The notes below the pieces were generated by a model. The model saw only the letters and a program-made list of their open reading frames with translations, was not told the origin of the DNA and searched no databases. Positions 34,451-43,165 of a DNA stretch of 64,000 nucleotides are shown piece after piece (the first letter of the stretch is position 1; each line of letters starts with the position of its first letter). The translations under genes were made by a program, and so were the position numbers. The stretch lies in the NCBI RefSeq assembly GCF_007197555.1, contig NZ_CP041614.1:2720001-2784000 (forward strand). Reading direction: 5' to 3'. This stretch comes from Shewanella psychropiezotolerans (lineage in GTDB: Bacteria; Pseudomonadota; Gammaproteobacteria; Enterobacterales; Shewanellaceae).

Positions 34451-36361
34451 TTGAGTCTTGTTCGTATTAATAGTGGCTCTCTAGCCTATGGTTACACCCC
34501 ACTATTACAAAAAGCTGATTTTACCATTGAACCTGGTGAGCGCGTCTGTATCGTTGGCCGAAATGGTGCCGGTAAGTCCAGCCTGATGAAAGTATTGAGC
34601 GGTGATGTTTTGCTCGATGAGGGCGAATTTAATATTGCCAGCAACGTTAAGGTGAGTCGTTTACAGCAAGATCCACCCAAAGCCGAACAAGGCTCTGTCT
34701 ATTCCTATATCTCTGCCGGCCTTCAAGAGGTTGGCGAGAAGCTAGAACGTTATCATCAGCTGGCCCACGATGTCGGCACCGCAGAGCCGGAGCAGATGGA
34801 CCGCATGCTTAAGCAGATGGAGCGGCTTCAGGAAGATATCGATCACCTCAATGGTTGGCAGTTAGACAATCGGATTAATCAGAATTGTGAACTATTGGGT
34901 CTAGACCCCGACAGTGCCTTGACAGAATTGTCGGGTGGCTGGCAACGTAAGGTCGCCTTGGCCAGAGCCTTGGTCAGTGAGCCTGACCTGTTATTACTCG
35001 ATGAGCCTACCAACCATCTGGATATCGATACTATCGAATGGTTGGAGCAGTTTTTGTTAAGTTACAAGGGCGCCATCGTGTTTATCAGCCACGATAGGGG
35101 CTTTATTCAGCGCATGGCGACCCGCATCGTCGATCTCGATCGCGGTGTCATCACCTCTTGGCCTGGTAGCTATCAGGTATATCTCGATGGCAAAGCCGAG
35201 TGGTTACGCGTCGAAGCCGAGCAAAATGCGCTATTTGATAAGCGATTAGCGGAAGAAGAAACCTGGATCCGTCAAGGTGTGAAGGCCAGACGCACACGTA
35301 ACGAAGGTCGTGTTCGTGCATTAAAGGCGTTGCGAGTCGAACGTATGGCGCGCCTCAATCGACAAGGCGGCGCTAAGATGGCCGTGGCTGATACCGATCG
35401 ATCCGGAAAGCTTGTTTTCGATATCGAAAACCTGAACTACAACCTGCCAGATAAGAACTTGGTGAAGGATTTTACTTCGGCTGTGATGCGCGGAGACAGA
35501 ATAGCCCTGATTGGTCCCAATGGTTGCGGTAAATCGACCTTAGTCAAACTCTTGATTGGTCAGCTAGAGGCTCAGTCGGGTAGTATCAAGATAGGAACTA
35601 AGCTCGAAATTGCCTACTTCGATCAGTACAGAGAAGCGCTCGATCCTGAGAAGACAGTGGAAGAGAACGTAGGTGAAGGTAAGAAAACCATCACTATTAA
35701 TGGCCAAGACCGTCATATTTTGAGCTACCTACAAGACTTCCTCTTCTCGCCAATGAGAGCCAGAACGCCAGTGAAGGCACTTTCAGGTGGTGAGAAAAAC
35801 CGTTTATTACTAGCACGCCTGCTGTTAAGGCCGGCTAACTTAATTATTCTCGATGAGCCAACCAACGACCTTGATATTGAAACTCTGGAATTGTTAGAGT
35901 CCTTGTTAACCGATTATCAGGGAACTTTACTCTTAGTGAGTCATGACAGGGCCTTTATCGATAATACAGTGACCAGCAGTTGGTGGTTCACCGGTAACGG
36001 TGGCTGGAGTGAGTATGTCGGTGGTTATGAGGATGCCGTGTCTCAAGGCGCTAAATTTTATTCTGAGGAACCTCAGGCAACAAAGAGTGTCCAACCTCAG
36101 AAGGTTGAGGTTAAACCTGCAGAAAAACCTAAAGTCGAAAAGAAGTTATCTTATAAACTTCAACGTGAACTCGAAGTGCTACCAGCTAAGATGGAGCAGT
36201 TAGAAGCAGAAGTTGAAGTTTTTCAAGAGAAAGTGAGTGCGCCAGATTTTTATGCTCAAGATCAAGATAAAATTAATCTCCAACTCGGCCAACTAGCCGA
36301 CAAAGAGCAGGAGTTGGAAGTGTGCTTCGAGCGATGGGAAGAGTTAGAGTCGCTCAAGTAA
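34451..36361 (+). CDS. uup: ABC-F family ATPase Uup
   Basis: This 636-residue soluble protein with two ATPase domains is involved in ribosome function and in limiting precise transposon excision. It has two Walker A motifs (GRNGAGKSSL and GPNGCGKSTL), two signature motifs (LSGGWQRK and LSGGEKNR) and two Walker B motifs (LLLLDEPTNHLD and LIILDEPTNDLD). The interdomain linker is charged, and the C-terminus is a coiled coil (about 560-636) typical of Uup. Translation starts at TTG one base after the upstream stop, with TAGGAG in the preceding gene as ribosome site. Confidence 0.95.
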   Translation: MSLVRINSGSLAYGYTPLLQKADFTIEPGERVCIVGRNGAGKSSLMKVLSGDVLLDEGEFNIASNVKVSRLQQDPPKAEQGSVYSYISAGLQEVGEKLERYHQLAHDVGTAEPEQMDRMLKQMERLQEDIDHLNGWQLDNRINQNCELLGLDPDSALTELSGGWQRKVALARALVSEPDLLLLDEPTNHLDIDTIEWLEQFLLSYKGAIVFISHDRGFIQRMATRIVDLDRGVITSWPGSYQVYLDGKAEWLRVEAEQNALFDKRLAEEETWIRQGVKARRTRNEGRVRALKALRVERMARLNRQGGAKMAVADTDRSGKLVFDIENLNYNLPDKNLVKDFTSAVMRGDRIALIGPNGCGKSTLVKLLIGQLEAQSGSIKIGTKLEIAYFDQYREALDPEKTVEENVGEGKKTITINGQDRHILSYLQDFLFSPMRARTPVKALSGGEKNRLLLARLLLRPANLIILDEPTNDLDIETLELLESLLTDYQGTLLLVSHDRAFIDNTVTSSWWFTGNGGWSEYVGGYEDAVSQGAKFYSEEPQATKSVQPQKVEVKPAEKPKVEKKLSYKLQRELEVLPAKMEQLEAEVEVFQEKVSAPDFYAQDQDKINLQLGQLADKEQELEVCFERWEELESLK

Positions 36362-36400
36362 TACAAAATTAAAACTAGAAATAGTATGGGAATAGCGTTA

Positions 36401-38296
36401 ATGAAGTTGAAACTGGATAAAGCCTTATCATTAGTTGCAGTAGGTGTAATTGGTGTTTTGCAAGGTGCCAATGCAGCACCTATATATGAAATTAAAAACT
36501 TAGACGAAATTTATAGCCAGACAGACGGCGCTGAATTAATCGGCACATTACAAGGCACTCGTAGTGGCTACGGCATGGCGATTAACGCTAATAATGAATC
36601 TTTAGGTGTGGCAAAAGGTAAAAAATACCTGAGCGTGTCTGAGGATGATGATGGTGTTATCGATATCGAAGATGGTATCGCACCTGAAGAGAGAGTCGTC
36701 TTTTCCATTAATACGCCGATTAAGGCTAACAACTTCACCTTTACTGCTCAAGACAATGATCCATCTAAGCCTTGGCTACCTGTATTTGACAGCGTCAATG
36801 GCACAACACCACCTGATGAAACCGACCCCGAAGTTCCAGAGACTATTAACTCTGTCGATGCCTATTATTATGGTATCAATGATACGGGCGTAAAAGTGGG
36901 CTCAATGACTTCTGAAGAGCAGACTGAGCCCTATACAGGCAGTACGGCCGATCAAGAGTTCTGGTACTACAGAGAGTTCGAAGAACGTGGCTTCGTTAAA
37001 AATGCCGATGGGATCGAAACTCCGTTAATTCCTGCATTAACCACTTATACCAAAGATGATACTACAGTTAATGTTGGGGGATATTCAGTAGCGGCTAAAG
37101 TGAACGCCAGTGGCCTAGTCGTAGGCTATGTAGGCACTGAGTTATCTCAGAATGCTAAAGATCGCATCGATGGTTGTGTCACTGGTGACACCTATCCACT
37201 AGATGTTTGCGTGCAAACGTTGCAGTTTCCCTATGACCAGTACGGTAACAATTATGTTAACTACCAAGTACGCGGTTATGTGTGGCAGTTAACTGCGGAT
37301 GGGACAGGTGTACAGACTGGGACTGAGTTACCATTAGGTTTAACCCCTGATTCTAGTGATACAAGAATTTTTACAGCTCAAGGCTTGGGAGTCAATACCG
37401 CTGGAATCGTAGCAGGACGCTCTCATGTTTACCGTAGAGGCGATACAGATAAGCTAGCTTATGATGCCGCCTATTGGACTAAGAATGATGCCAGCGGTGA
37501 GTATGGCTATCACTGGATAGACATGATAGATGATAGATATCAATCTATTGCCTATGATATTAACGATAATGGCATCTTAGTGGGCAGTTATAAGCAATTT
37601 CTGCAAGGTTACGAAAGAGATAAATTCTTCTATTTCGATATTAATGGGACTGAAGAGATAGTTACCCCCTATGATTTTAGCAGCAGTACTGGAATCTCTG
37701 ATCTAAGCAGTAAGCCAAAAGATATCAATAACAAAGGTCAGGTAGTCGGTTATATCGAAACCACCCACGATAAGGATAAGCCGCGTCCTAAGGCGGGTTT
37801 CTTGTTTGATAAAGAGACTGACGACTTTAGGAACCTTAATCAGCTGTTAACTTGTGAGTCTAAGGGCTTCAAGAAGGTCGATGATAAGTGGATACGCAGA
37901 ACAGTTGAAGTCGCAGATGGCTCAGGTAAGACATTAACCTATAATGAAGACCTAGTGGTTGTCGAAGCAAACAGCATCAATGAAGAGGGGGTCATTGTCG
38001 GCACCGTGTTTGTGCGTAAGCCTCAGTACAAGTTCGATTCTGATGGCAACTTGGTCATAGGAGATAACGGCCTGCCTATCTTCGAAGTGAATGGCTATGG
38101 TGATCCACTTACATCTTACCTGCCTCGCTCTGTGGTATTACAAACAAATGGAGCCGACGCGACCGATGAGTGGCTAGCCGCTAATAACTGTGTCGATAAC
38201 AATGAAGACCCTGAAGACTATGAACGTAAAGGCGCGGCCAGCTTTGCCTGGTTATTTGCCTTACCCTTACTTTGGTTCCGTCGCCGCAACTTATAG
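36401..38296 (+). CDS. DUF3466 exported protein with C-terminal sorting-like tail
   Basis: This 631-residue secreted protein is of unknown function. A signal peptide (MKLKLDKALSLVAVGVIGVLQGANA) supports the ATG at 36401 over the in-frame ATG at 36386. The body has repeated units of the pattern NDNGILVGSY / NNKGQVVGYIE / NEEGVIVGTVF, as in extracellular repeat (HAF-like) proteins. It ends with GAASFAWLFALPLLWFRRRN, which is a short hydrophobic helix capped by Arg residues. This resembles GlyGly-CTERM/rhombosortase tails but lacks the diagnostic Gly-Gly. It follows uup by 24-39 bases and is probably cotranscribed. Confidence 0.85.
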   Translation: MKLKLDKALSLVAVGVIGVLQGANAAPIYEIKNLDEIYSQTDGAELIGTLQGTRSGYGMAINANNESLGVAKGKKYLSVSEDDDGVIDIEDGIAPEERVVFSINTPIKANNFTFTAQDNDPSKPWLPVFDSVNGTTPPDETDPEVPETINSVDAYYYGINDTGVKVGSMTSEEQTEPYTGSTADQEFWYYREFEERGFVKNADGIETPLIPALTTYTKDDTTVNVGGYSVAAKVNASGLVVGYVGTELSQNAKDRIDGCVTGDTYPLDVCVQTLQFPYDQYGNNYVNYQVRGYVWQLTADGTGVQTGTELPLGLTPDSSDTRIFTAQGLGVNTAGIVAGRSHVYRRGDTDKLAYDAAYWTKNDASGEYGYHWIDMIDDRYQSIAYDINDNGILVGSYKQFLQGYERDKFFYFDINGTEEIVTPYDFSSSTGISDLSSKPKDINNKGQVVGYIETTHDKDKPRPKAGFLFDKETDDFRNLNQLLTCESKGFKKVDDKWIRRTVEVADGSGKTLTYNEDLVVVEANSINEEGVIVGTVFVRKPQYKFDSDGNLVIGDNGLPIFEVNGYGDPLTSYLPRSVVLQTNGADATDEWLAANNCVDNNEDPEDYERKGAASFAWLFALPLLWFRRRNL

Positions 38297-38383
38297 AAAT
38301 AGTAAGAATGTTCATTTGAAATAACTAAGGTTAGTGCTTGTAATAATGAGTGCAGACTCTAGTAGAACAAGTTCATAGAAAAG

Positions 38384-38409
38384 TCGAGGTAATAGCCTCG
38401 ATTTTTTTT
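38384..38409 (+). terminator. rho-independent terminator downstream of DUF3466
   Basis: The stem TCGAGG/CCTCGA with loop TAATAG is followed by eight T. It lies about 90 bases after the DUF3466 stop and ahead of rmf. Confidence 0.85.
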
Positions 38410-38541
38410 GTCTAAAAAACTCAATAGCTTAAAAAATAACCATGAAAAATGGTTAAATTTTGATTGATCTTGAGTCGAAAAAGATCTATTTCTATCAGGT
38501 GAAGCTATTGCTTCTTTGTATGTAAAACAGAGGATGCTTGC

Positions 38542-38718
38542 ATGAAGAGACAAAAAAGAGATCGTTTAGACAGAGCTTTTTCGAAAGGATTTCAAGCCGG
38601 AGTTGGCGGCCGCTCAAAGGAGAATTGTCCGTACTCGACACTTGATTCTAAGTCACAATGGTTAGGGGGGTGGCGCGAAGGCGTAGATGGCCGAATAACT
38701 GGCTTATTTAATAAGTAA
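38542..38718 (+). CDS. rmf: ribosome modulation factor
   Basis: This is a 58-residue basic protein reading MKRQKRDRLDRAFSKGFQ... and ending ...WREGVDGRITGLFNK. It matches E. coli Rmf (55 residues), which dimerises 70S ribosomes into inactive 100S particles in stationary phase. The ATG at 38542 has AGAGGATG ahead. Its neighbour fabA on the opposite strand is the conserved arrangement. It is too short to be found by length-based gene calling. Confidence 0.96.
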   Translation: MKRQKRDRLDRAFSKGFQAGVGGRSKENCPYSTLDSKSQWLGGWREGVDGRITGLFNK

Positions 38719-38728
38719 CGCAGCATTT

Positions 38729-38773
38729 TGCCCTCCTGATAACAGATAACTGTAGTCGAAGAGGGCATTTTTA
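38729..38773 (+). terminator. terminator after rmf
   Basis: The stem TGCCCTC / GAGGGCA encloses a 25-base loop and is followed by TTTTTA, 10 bases after the rmf stop. Confidence 0.75.
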
Positions 38774-38817
38774 TATCTGGTTTATTAGGCTTAAAACCAC
38801 AGGCGTAGAAATAAAGT

Positions 38818-39333
38818 CTAGAAGTTGCTGGTATCTGTGAAGATGCCGACTTTCAAATCTTTAGCGCTGTAGATCTCGCGTCCATCGACTTCCATGGTCG
38901 CATCAGCGATACCCATGGTGAGTTTGCGGTAAACTTTACGCTTAATCGTCAGCTTATAGGTGACTTTCTTAGCATCGGGAAGTACTTGTCCGGTAAATTT
39001 AACCTCTCCCACACCTAATGCTCGCCCTTTACCTTCGGCGCCTTCCCAACCGAGGAAGAAACCTACTAACTGCCACATAGCATCCAGACCCAGACAACCC
39101 GGCATAACGGGATCATTTTCGAAATGACAGCCGAAAAACCACAATTTTGGGTCGATATCCAATTCTGCAACAATTTCACCTTTTCCGAATTCACCACCAT
39201 CGGCATTTATCTTAACGATGCGATCGATCATCAACATATTGTTTATCGGCAGACGTGGCGAGTCTTTACCGAATAACTCAGCATGACCACAGGCGATAAG
39301 CTCTTCTTTACTGAAACTGTTTGCATTACTCAT
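38818..39333 (-). CDS. fabA: 3-hydroxydecanoyl-ACP dehydratase/isomerase
   Basis: This 171-residue enzyme dehydrates 3-hydroxyacyl-ACP and isomerises the C10 trans-2 to cis-3 intermediate, starting unsaturated fatty acid synthesis. Catalytic His70 is in [14 protein letters not shown] and Asp84 in LGLDAMWQ, at exactly the E. coli positions. Length equals the family norm. It lies downstream of the Lon-like protease gene with a 68-base gap, as in E. coli (ycbZ-fabA). Unsaturated fatty acids matter for cold-adapted marine bacteria. Confidence 0.98.
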   Translation of the reverse strand: MSNANSFSKEELIACGHAELFGKDSPRLPINNMLMIDRIVKINADGGEFGKGEIVAELDIDPKLWFFGCHFENDPVMPGCLGLDAMWQLVGFFLGWEGAEGKGRALGVGEVKFTGQVLPDAKKVTYKLTIKRKVYRKLTMGIADATMEVDGREIYSAKDLKVGIFTDTSNF

Positions 39334-39401
39334 TGATTTACTTCACTCCAACAATATGAGCAGCCAAGATTAGCGAACACGTGTACGCTAAACAACTCCG
39401 A

Positions 39402-41171
39402 TCAGCTAGAAAACTTCAATTTTCGGAGCAACTTCTCAAAAAATGTACTTTCTTCATCAGAATAACCCGCTAAATTTGCTAATCGACCCTGGACCAGACC
39501 ATAGAGGGACTCTTCAGGAAAATCATTATTTTCATCGGCAACACCGGCATTGACCTTCATTAGTAGCTCGACGGCTTCATCGATATGTTCTATTTGGAAA
39601 AGGCTAAACTTTTCGGCTTCAATCGCTGCGACGAGTTTCGCTGAAAGGTTGAGTTGTTGGGTGTTGGCTGTGGGGATTATAACCCCTTGATTGCCCGTTA
39701 GTCCGCGACGTTCACATAAGTTAAAGAAGCCTTCAATTTTCTCATTGACGCCCCCTATGGCTTGTACTTGACCGAATTGATCTATGGCACCGGTTGCCGC
39801 AATACTTTGATTAATCGGTTTCTCTGTAATTGCAGATATCAAACTGCAATATTCAGCAAGCGAGGCGCTGTCTCCATCGATCTCTTGATAGGATTGCTCG
39901 AAGACGATGTTGGCATTTAAGTGTAGTGGGGCATCTTTACCAAAGATGCGATATAAGCAAGAAGATAAAATCATCATTCCCTTAGCATGGATATTTCCCC
40001 CCAGTTCAGATTTTCTTTCTATGTCGGCGACCTCTCCATCGCCATAATGAACCGAAGCGGTAATACGTGCAGGCTCTCCATAGCAGTATTCAACCGTTTC
40101 GAGTACCGTCAGACCGTTAATTTGACCGATCCTCTCGCCATCTGTTGGTAAGTTTATAAACTTATCATCGAAATTTTGTGCCGATAGTGTCTCAGAGGCG
40201 TTATGGCGCAGCTGATAACGCGTCAAGGCGTAGGCGATATCGTTAGCCGAAATGTCAGACTCTCCACTATATGCGCGAGCCTGAGATAAGAGTTGCCCCA
40301 CTTGAGATGATAGCAAGGTCAGGCGTCGCTGATGATCGGCTAATCGTGCACTGTATAGAAACAAAGGTGCTAAGGCTGATTGAGATAGAGATACTTGATT
40401 GAGCGCGGCAACAGAAATTAACCAGTTGCCATATTCTTCTTCGGTGTGATGGGTCAAATCCAGTTCGTAGCTCATCTCTCCCAGAAGAGGAAAATGAGTT
40501 GAAAACTGACTCTCTTCTATCCAGCAGGTACTATATTGAGTACTGCTGCCGACGAGTACAATCTTGCAATTGAGGGGCACAGGCGGAAGCTGAGAATGTA
40601 TTCTATAACTCTTAGATGACAAAATATTGAGTAGCAGATCCCACAAACCTTCTCGCTTCCACAGGGAGTCAGCACAGATAAACAGGGTATGGCATTGGGC
40701 TAGTGCGCCAGCTTGATATTGGAGTTTATCGAGATTATCTGCATTTATAGGATGTTGGCTGGTATTTAAAAATCTACCGACTAAATCAGTACGTTTAATA
40801 TTACCCGATAGGTAAGCGTAAGTTTGCTTTTTATGGGTGAAAACTAGCGATTCTTTCTCTTCATCCTGTACTAAGTCTTGTTCATCTATCCACTGAAATC
40901 TAGGTGTGTTGCTATCATTTGAACCAATGAGCAGCTGAGAAGCCTTATTATCTTGCTGGCTAGCTAACGCATCAATGAATGCTTTCCTATCTATACCGGC
41001 AAAATCTGCAAGATACATATGCTGGTGTGGGGTTTTAGTCAACAGTGTGAAAGCGTCAACGACTCTCTCTTGACCTAAAAGCAGACTGTTCTTTTCGTTT
41101 TTTAGTGTTGAGAGTACAGGAAGGTTATGCTGAGGCGTTAATGATGACACTGGAATGACGTTTGGATTCAT
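39402..41171 (-). CDS. lonH: Lon-like ATP-dependent protease family protein (LonH/YcbZ)
   Basis: This 589-residue protein is related to archaeal/LonB-type Lon and E. coli YcbZ. The C-terminal Lon proteolytic domain is clear: catalytic Ser in YQEIDGDSASLAEY, and Lys in ITEKPINQSIAATGAIDQFGQV followed by AIGGVNEKIEGFF. The N-terminal ATPase-like part has a degenerate P-loop (YLADFAGIDRKAF), so ATP hydrolysis may be lost, as in other members of this branch. It sits upstream of fabA on the same strand. Targets are unknown. Confidence 0.9.
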   Translation of the reverse strand: MNPNVIPVSSLTPQHNLPVLSTLKNEKNSLLLGQERVVDAFTLLTKTPHQHMYLADFAGIDRKAFIDALASQQDNKASQLLIGSNDSNTPRFQWIDEQDLVQDEEKESLVFTHKKQTYAYLSGNIKRTDLVGRFLNTSQHPINADNLDKLQYQAGALAQCHTLFICADSLWKREGLWDLLLNILSSKSYRIHSQLPPVPLNCKIVLVGSSTQYSTCWIEESQFSTHFPLLGEMSYELDLTHHTEEEYGNWLISVAALNQVSLSQSALAPLFLYSARLADHQRRLTLLSSQVGQLLSQARAYSGESDISANDIAYALTRYQLRHNASETLSAQNFDDKFINLPTDGERIGQINGLTVLETVEYCYGEPARITASVHYGDGEVADIERKSELGGNIHAKGMMILSSCLYRIFGKDAPLHLNANIVFEQSYQEIDGDSASLAEYCSLISAITEKPINQSIAATGAIDQFGQVQAIGGVNEKIEGFFNLCERRGLTGNQGVIIPTANTQQLNLSAKLVAAIEAEKFSLFQIEHIDEAVELLMKVNAGVADENNDFPEESLYGLVQGRLANLAGYSDEESTFFEKLLRKLKFSS

Positions 41172-41326
41172 AGAAACATTAGCTACTTTAAAAATAGAAA
41201 TCAGAATTGTGATTATTGATATGTTAGCACATCGAGTGTATAGCCCATATTCTAATTGAAGCTTAGACTCTGAGTTATGAGAGAAATTGCAGTAATTAGA
41301 GCTCGATAGGTGCAGACTAGACTATT

Positions 41327-41598
41327 TAATACCAATTCCACTAAATAGGTGATCAATTCAGAGCCATTCAGGCTTTTCAATTCAAGGCGCATTAATGAGG
41401 AAATGGTTGTTCCCTTTTAAGTTAATGCAACGCAGAAGTGGAATGTCTGAGAGGTTCACATAGTGCGGGGTTCAAAGCACTTTATGCTGCGTTAGATACT
41501 TTAGATATAGAATAACTATTAGCTTCAAGCATCCGCCTTGCCTACAGCGCTTTGAACTCCCGCTGAAAGATCACATTATTAGTGGAACTGGTATATTA
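41327..41598. mobile_element. MITE-like non-coding element with long terminal inverted repeats
   Basis: This 272-base segment is bounded by TAATACCAATTCCACTAA on the left and the complement of TAATATACCAGTTCCACTAA on the right. The inverted similarity continues inward to about 37 bases (through GTGATC and TTCAG). A second inverted pair lies inside (GCGGGGTTCAAAGC versus the complement of GCTTTGAACTCCCGC). It holds no coding capacity. It looks like a miniature inverted-repeat element moved in trans by a transposase encoded elsewhere. The remaining intergenic sequence on either side (41172-41326, 41599-41678) shows nothing else clear. Confidence 0.75.
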
Positions 41599-41678
41599 AA
41601 GCCAAGCTTAAGCATCTGCTATCTTCCACGAAATATTGTGTGTTACCTAGCCACTTAACCCAAATCTTAAAAAAAGAG

Positions 41679-41707
41679 TTTACTTCGAACTTAGATACTT
41701 ATAGTAT
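41679..41707 (+). promoter_or_regulatory. probable promoter of tRNA-Ser
   Basis: A -35-like TTTACT at 41679-41684 and a -10-like TAGTAT at 41702-41707 (17-base spacing) lie immediately ahead of the tRNA. The leader would be short. An alternative -10, TATAGT at 41700, gives 15-base spacing. Confidence 0.4.
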
Positions 41708-41718
41708 TCGCAGCGTTC

Positions 41719-41809
41719 GGAGAGATGGCAGAGTGGTCGAATGCACCGGTCTTGAAAACCGGCATGGGTTTATAGCCCATCTAGGGTTCAAATCCCTATC
41801 TCTCCGCCA
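41719..41809 (+). tRNA. tRNA-Ser (anticodon TGA)
   Basis: This 91-base tRNA has a long variable arm and encoded CCA. The acceptor GGAGAGAT pairs with ATCTCTCC, the anticodon loop CTTGAAA gives TGA, and the T-arm is AGGGTTCAAATCCCT. The gene is followed by a terminator. Confidence 0.97.
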
Positions 41810-41821
41810 CATTTAAGAGAA

Positions 41822-41850
41822 AACCCCAGCAGAAATGTTGGGGTTTTTTC
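41822..41850 (+). terminator. terminator after tRNA-Ser
   Basis: The stem AACCCCA/TGGGGTT is followed by TTTTTTC. Confidence 0.85.
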
Positions 41851-41875
41851 GTTCGTAAATATATATTTTTTGAGT

Positions 41876-41966
41876 CATGGGTTTATAGCATATCAATGTA
41901 GGGTTCAAATCCCTATCTCTCAGCCATATTCAAGGAAAAATGCTACTCGAAAGAGTAGCATTTTTT
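41876..41966 (+). repeat. decayed partial copy of the tRNA-Ser 3' half plus terminator
   Basis: 41876-41926 repeats the variable arm and T-arm/acceptor part of tRNA-Ser (CATGGGTTTATAGC, then TAGGGTTCAAATCCCTATCT, CAGCCA) with several changes. The 5' half is missing, so it cannot fold as a tRNA. A different hairpin with a T-tract (AAATGCTACTC/GAGTAGCATTT, 41937-41966) follows it. Confidence 0.85.
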
Positions 41967-42020
41967 CGTTTTAGAAGATGATAGGAATATGAACCTTTGG
42001 TTCCTATTGTTTGAAGTCAG

Positions 42021-42078
42021 CTATCTCTTGGCCACATTCAAGACGAAGCCTCAGCAGAAATGTTGGGGTTTTTTCGTT
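42021..42078 (+). repeat. second, shorter remnant of the tRNA-Ser end and its terminator
   Basis: CTATCTCTTGGCCACATTCAAGA repeats the tRNA-Ser acceptor end and downstream flank. It is followed by CAGCAGAAATGTTGGGGTTTTTTCG, a near-exact copy of the authentic terminator's right arm with a damaged left arm. Confidence 0.75.
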
Positions 42079-42430
42079 TTCTGTTTTGTGCATTTTAGAT
42101 AGTAAAAAGAAGCAGCAACAAAATCTCATTCATCGTCTGAGTATTCGATTCAGGGCTGAAAGCATTTACCTGCCAGTTATTTGGCTTTCTTATTGCGCTA
42201 TTTAATGCTCGACTATCGAGTTAATCATGATGGGTTTAATCTATGTCTGCATAAATAAAAGAAATACAATATCTTGATTATTATCTACTCAATGTAAGGG
42301 CTTACCTGCGATTAATCAACTAGCATATTAAAAAACGAGCTTTCTTATTGAGGGTTTATGGGCTAAATTAGCATTAAATAAGAATTTGAATCAGGCAAGA
42401 TTCTTCACATTTACCCTAAGGTAATTTGAA
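42079..42430. other. AT-rich non-coding region upstream of uvrY
   Basis: Nothing recognisable lies in this 350-base stretch beyond the presumed uvrY promoter. A frame of about 64 codons that crosses the tRNA remnants (42011-42205) has no homology I recognise and is treated as chance. Confidence 0.5.
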
Positions 42431-43075
42431 TTGATTTCAGTATATTTAGTTGATGATCATGAGCTAGTCCGCACCGGAATTCGCCGTATTCTTGAAGATG
42501 AGCGGGGCATTAAAGTCGTGGGCGAAGCGGGCGATGGTGAAACAGCGGTTCAATGGAGTAGAAGTAACGAAGCCGATGTCATCCTGATGGACATGAATAT
42601 GCCTGGGATCGGTGGCTTGGAAGCAACGCGTAAAATTTTACGTTATCAGTCACATGCAAAAATTATTGTACTAACAATTCAAACTGAAGATCCATTCCCG
42701 ACCAAGGTGATGCAGGCTGGTGCATCTGGCTATCTTACCAAAGGTGCGACACCACCTGAGGTGTTACAGGCGATTAGGCAAGTGGCACATGGGCAAAGGT
42801 ATCTTTCTCCGGAAATCGCCCAGCAGATGGCTCTGAGTCAATTTAACTCGAGTGATGAGAATCCATTCCAATCACTCTCTGAGCGTGAGTTACAGATCAT
42901 GATGATGATCACCAATGGCGAAAAGGTGAGTGAGATTGCTGAGCAACTTAATTTGAGCCCTAAGACAGTAAATAGCTATCGCTATCGTTTATTTGCTAAA
43001 TTGGGTATCAATGGTGATGTTGAGCTGACACGCCTCGCGATCCGTTATAAAATGCTTGATGCAGGGCAGTTCTAG
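42431..43075 (+). CDS. uvrY: response regulator UvrY (GacA/SirA family)
   Basis: This 214-residue regulator is partnered by the BarA/GacS kinase and drives CsrB/C-type small RNAs. The receiver domain has D8/D9 and phospho-acceptor D54 in VILMDMNMPG, with K near 104 (YLTKGA). The C-terminal LuxR-type HTH runs from about 148 to 205 (LSERELQIMMMI ... NLSPKTVNSYRYRLFAKLGI). Translation starts at TTG (42431), consistent with other family members beginning MI-V-L-DDH; the upstream AAGGTAATTTGAA is a fair ribosome site. It precedes uvrC as in E. coli. Confidence 0.95.
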   Translation: MISVYLVDDHELVRTGIRRILEDERGIKVVGEAGDGETAVQWSRSNEADVILMDMNMPGIGGLEATRKILRYQSHAKIIVLTIQTEDPFPTKVMQAGASGYLTKGATPPEVLQAIRQVAHGQRYLSPEIAQQMALSQFNSSDENPFQSLSERELQIMMMITNGEKVSEIAEQLNLSPKTVNSYRYRLFAKLGINGDVELTRLAIRYKMLDAGQF

Positions 43076-43165
43076 TCATTTAACATGACTAATGTTAGAA
43101 ATTCGTTAGTCATGAATAAAAACTATCGCGATTCATTAGCGTAAACAACTTTAGCCATTTTACCT

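Noticed and set aside
42011..42205. 64-codon frame downstream of tRNA-Ser
   Set aside because: It begins inside the tRNA-Ser remnant and terminator copy, so its start is made of duplicated non-coding sequence.
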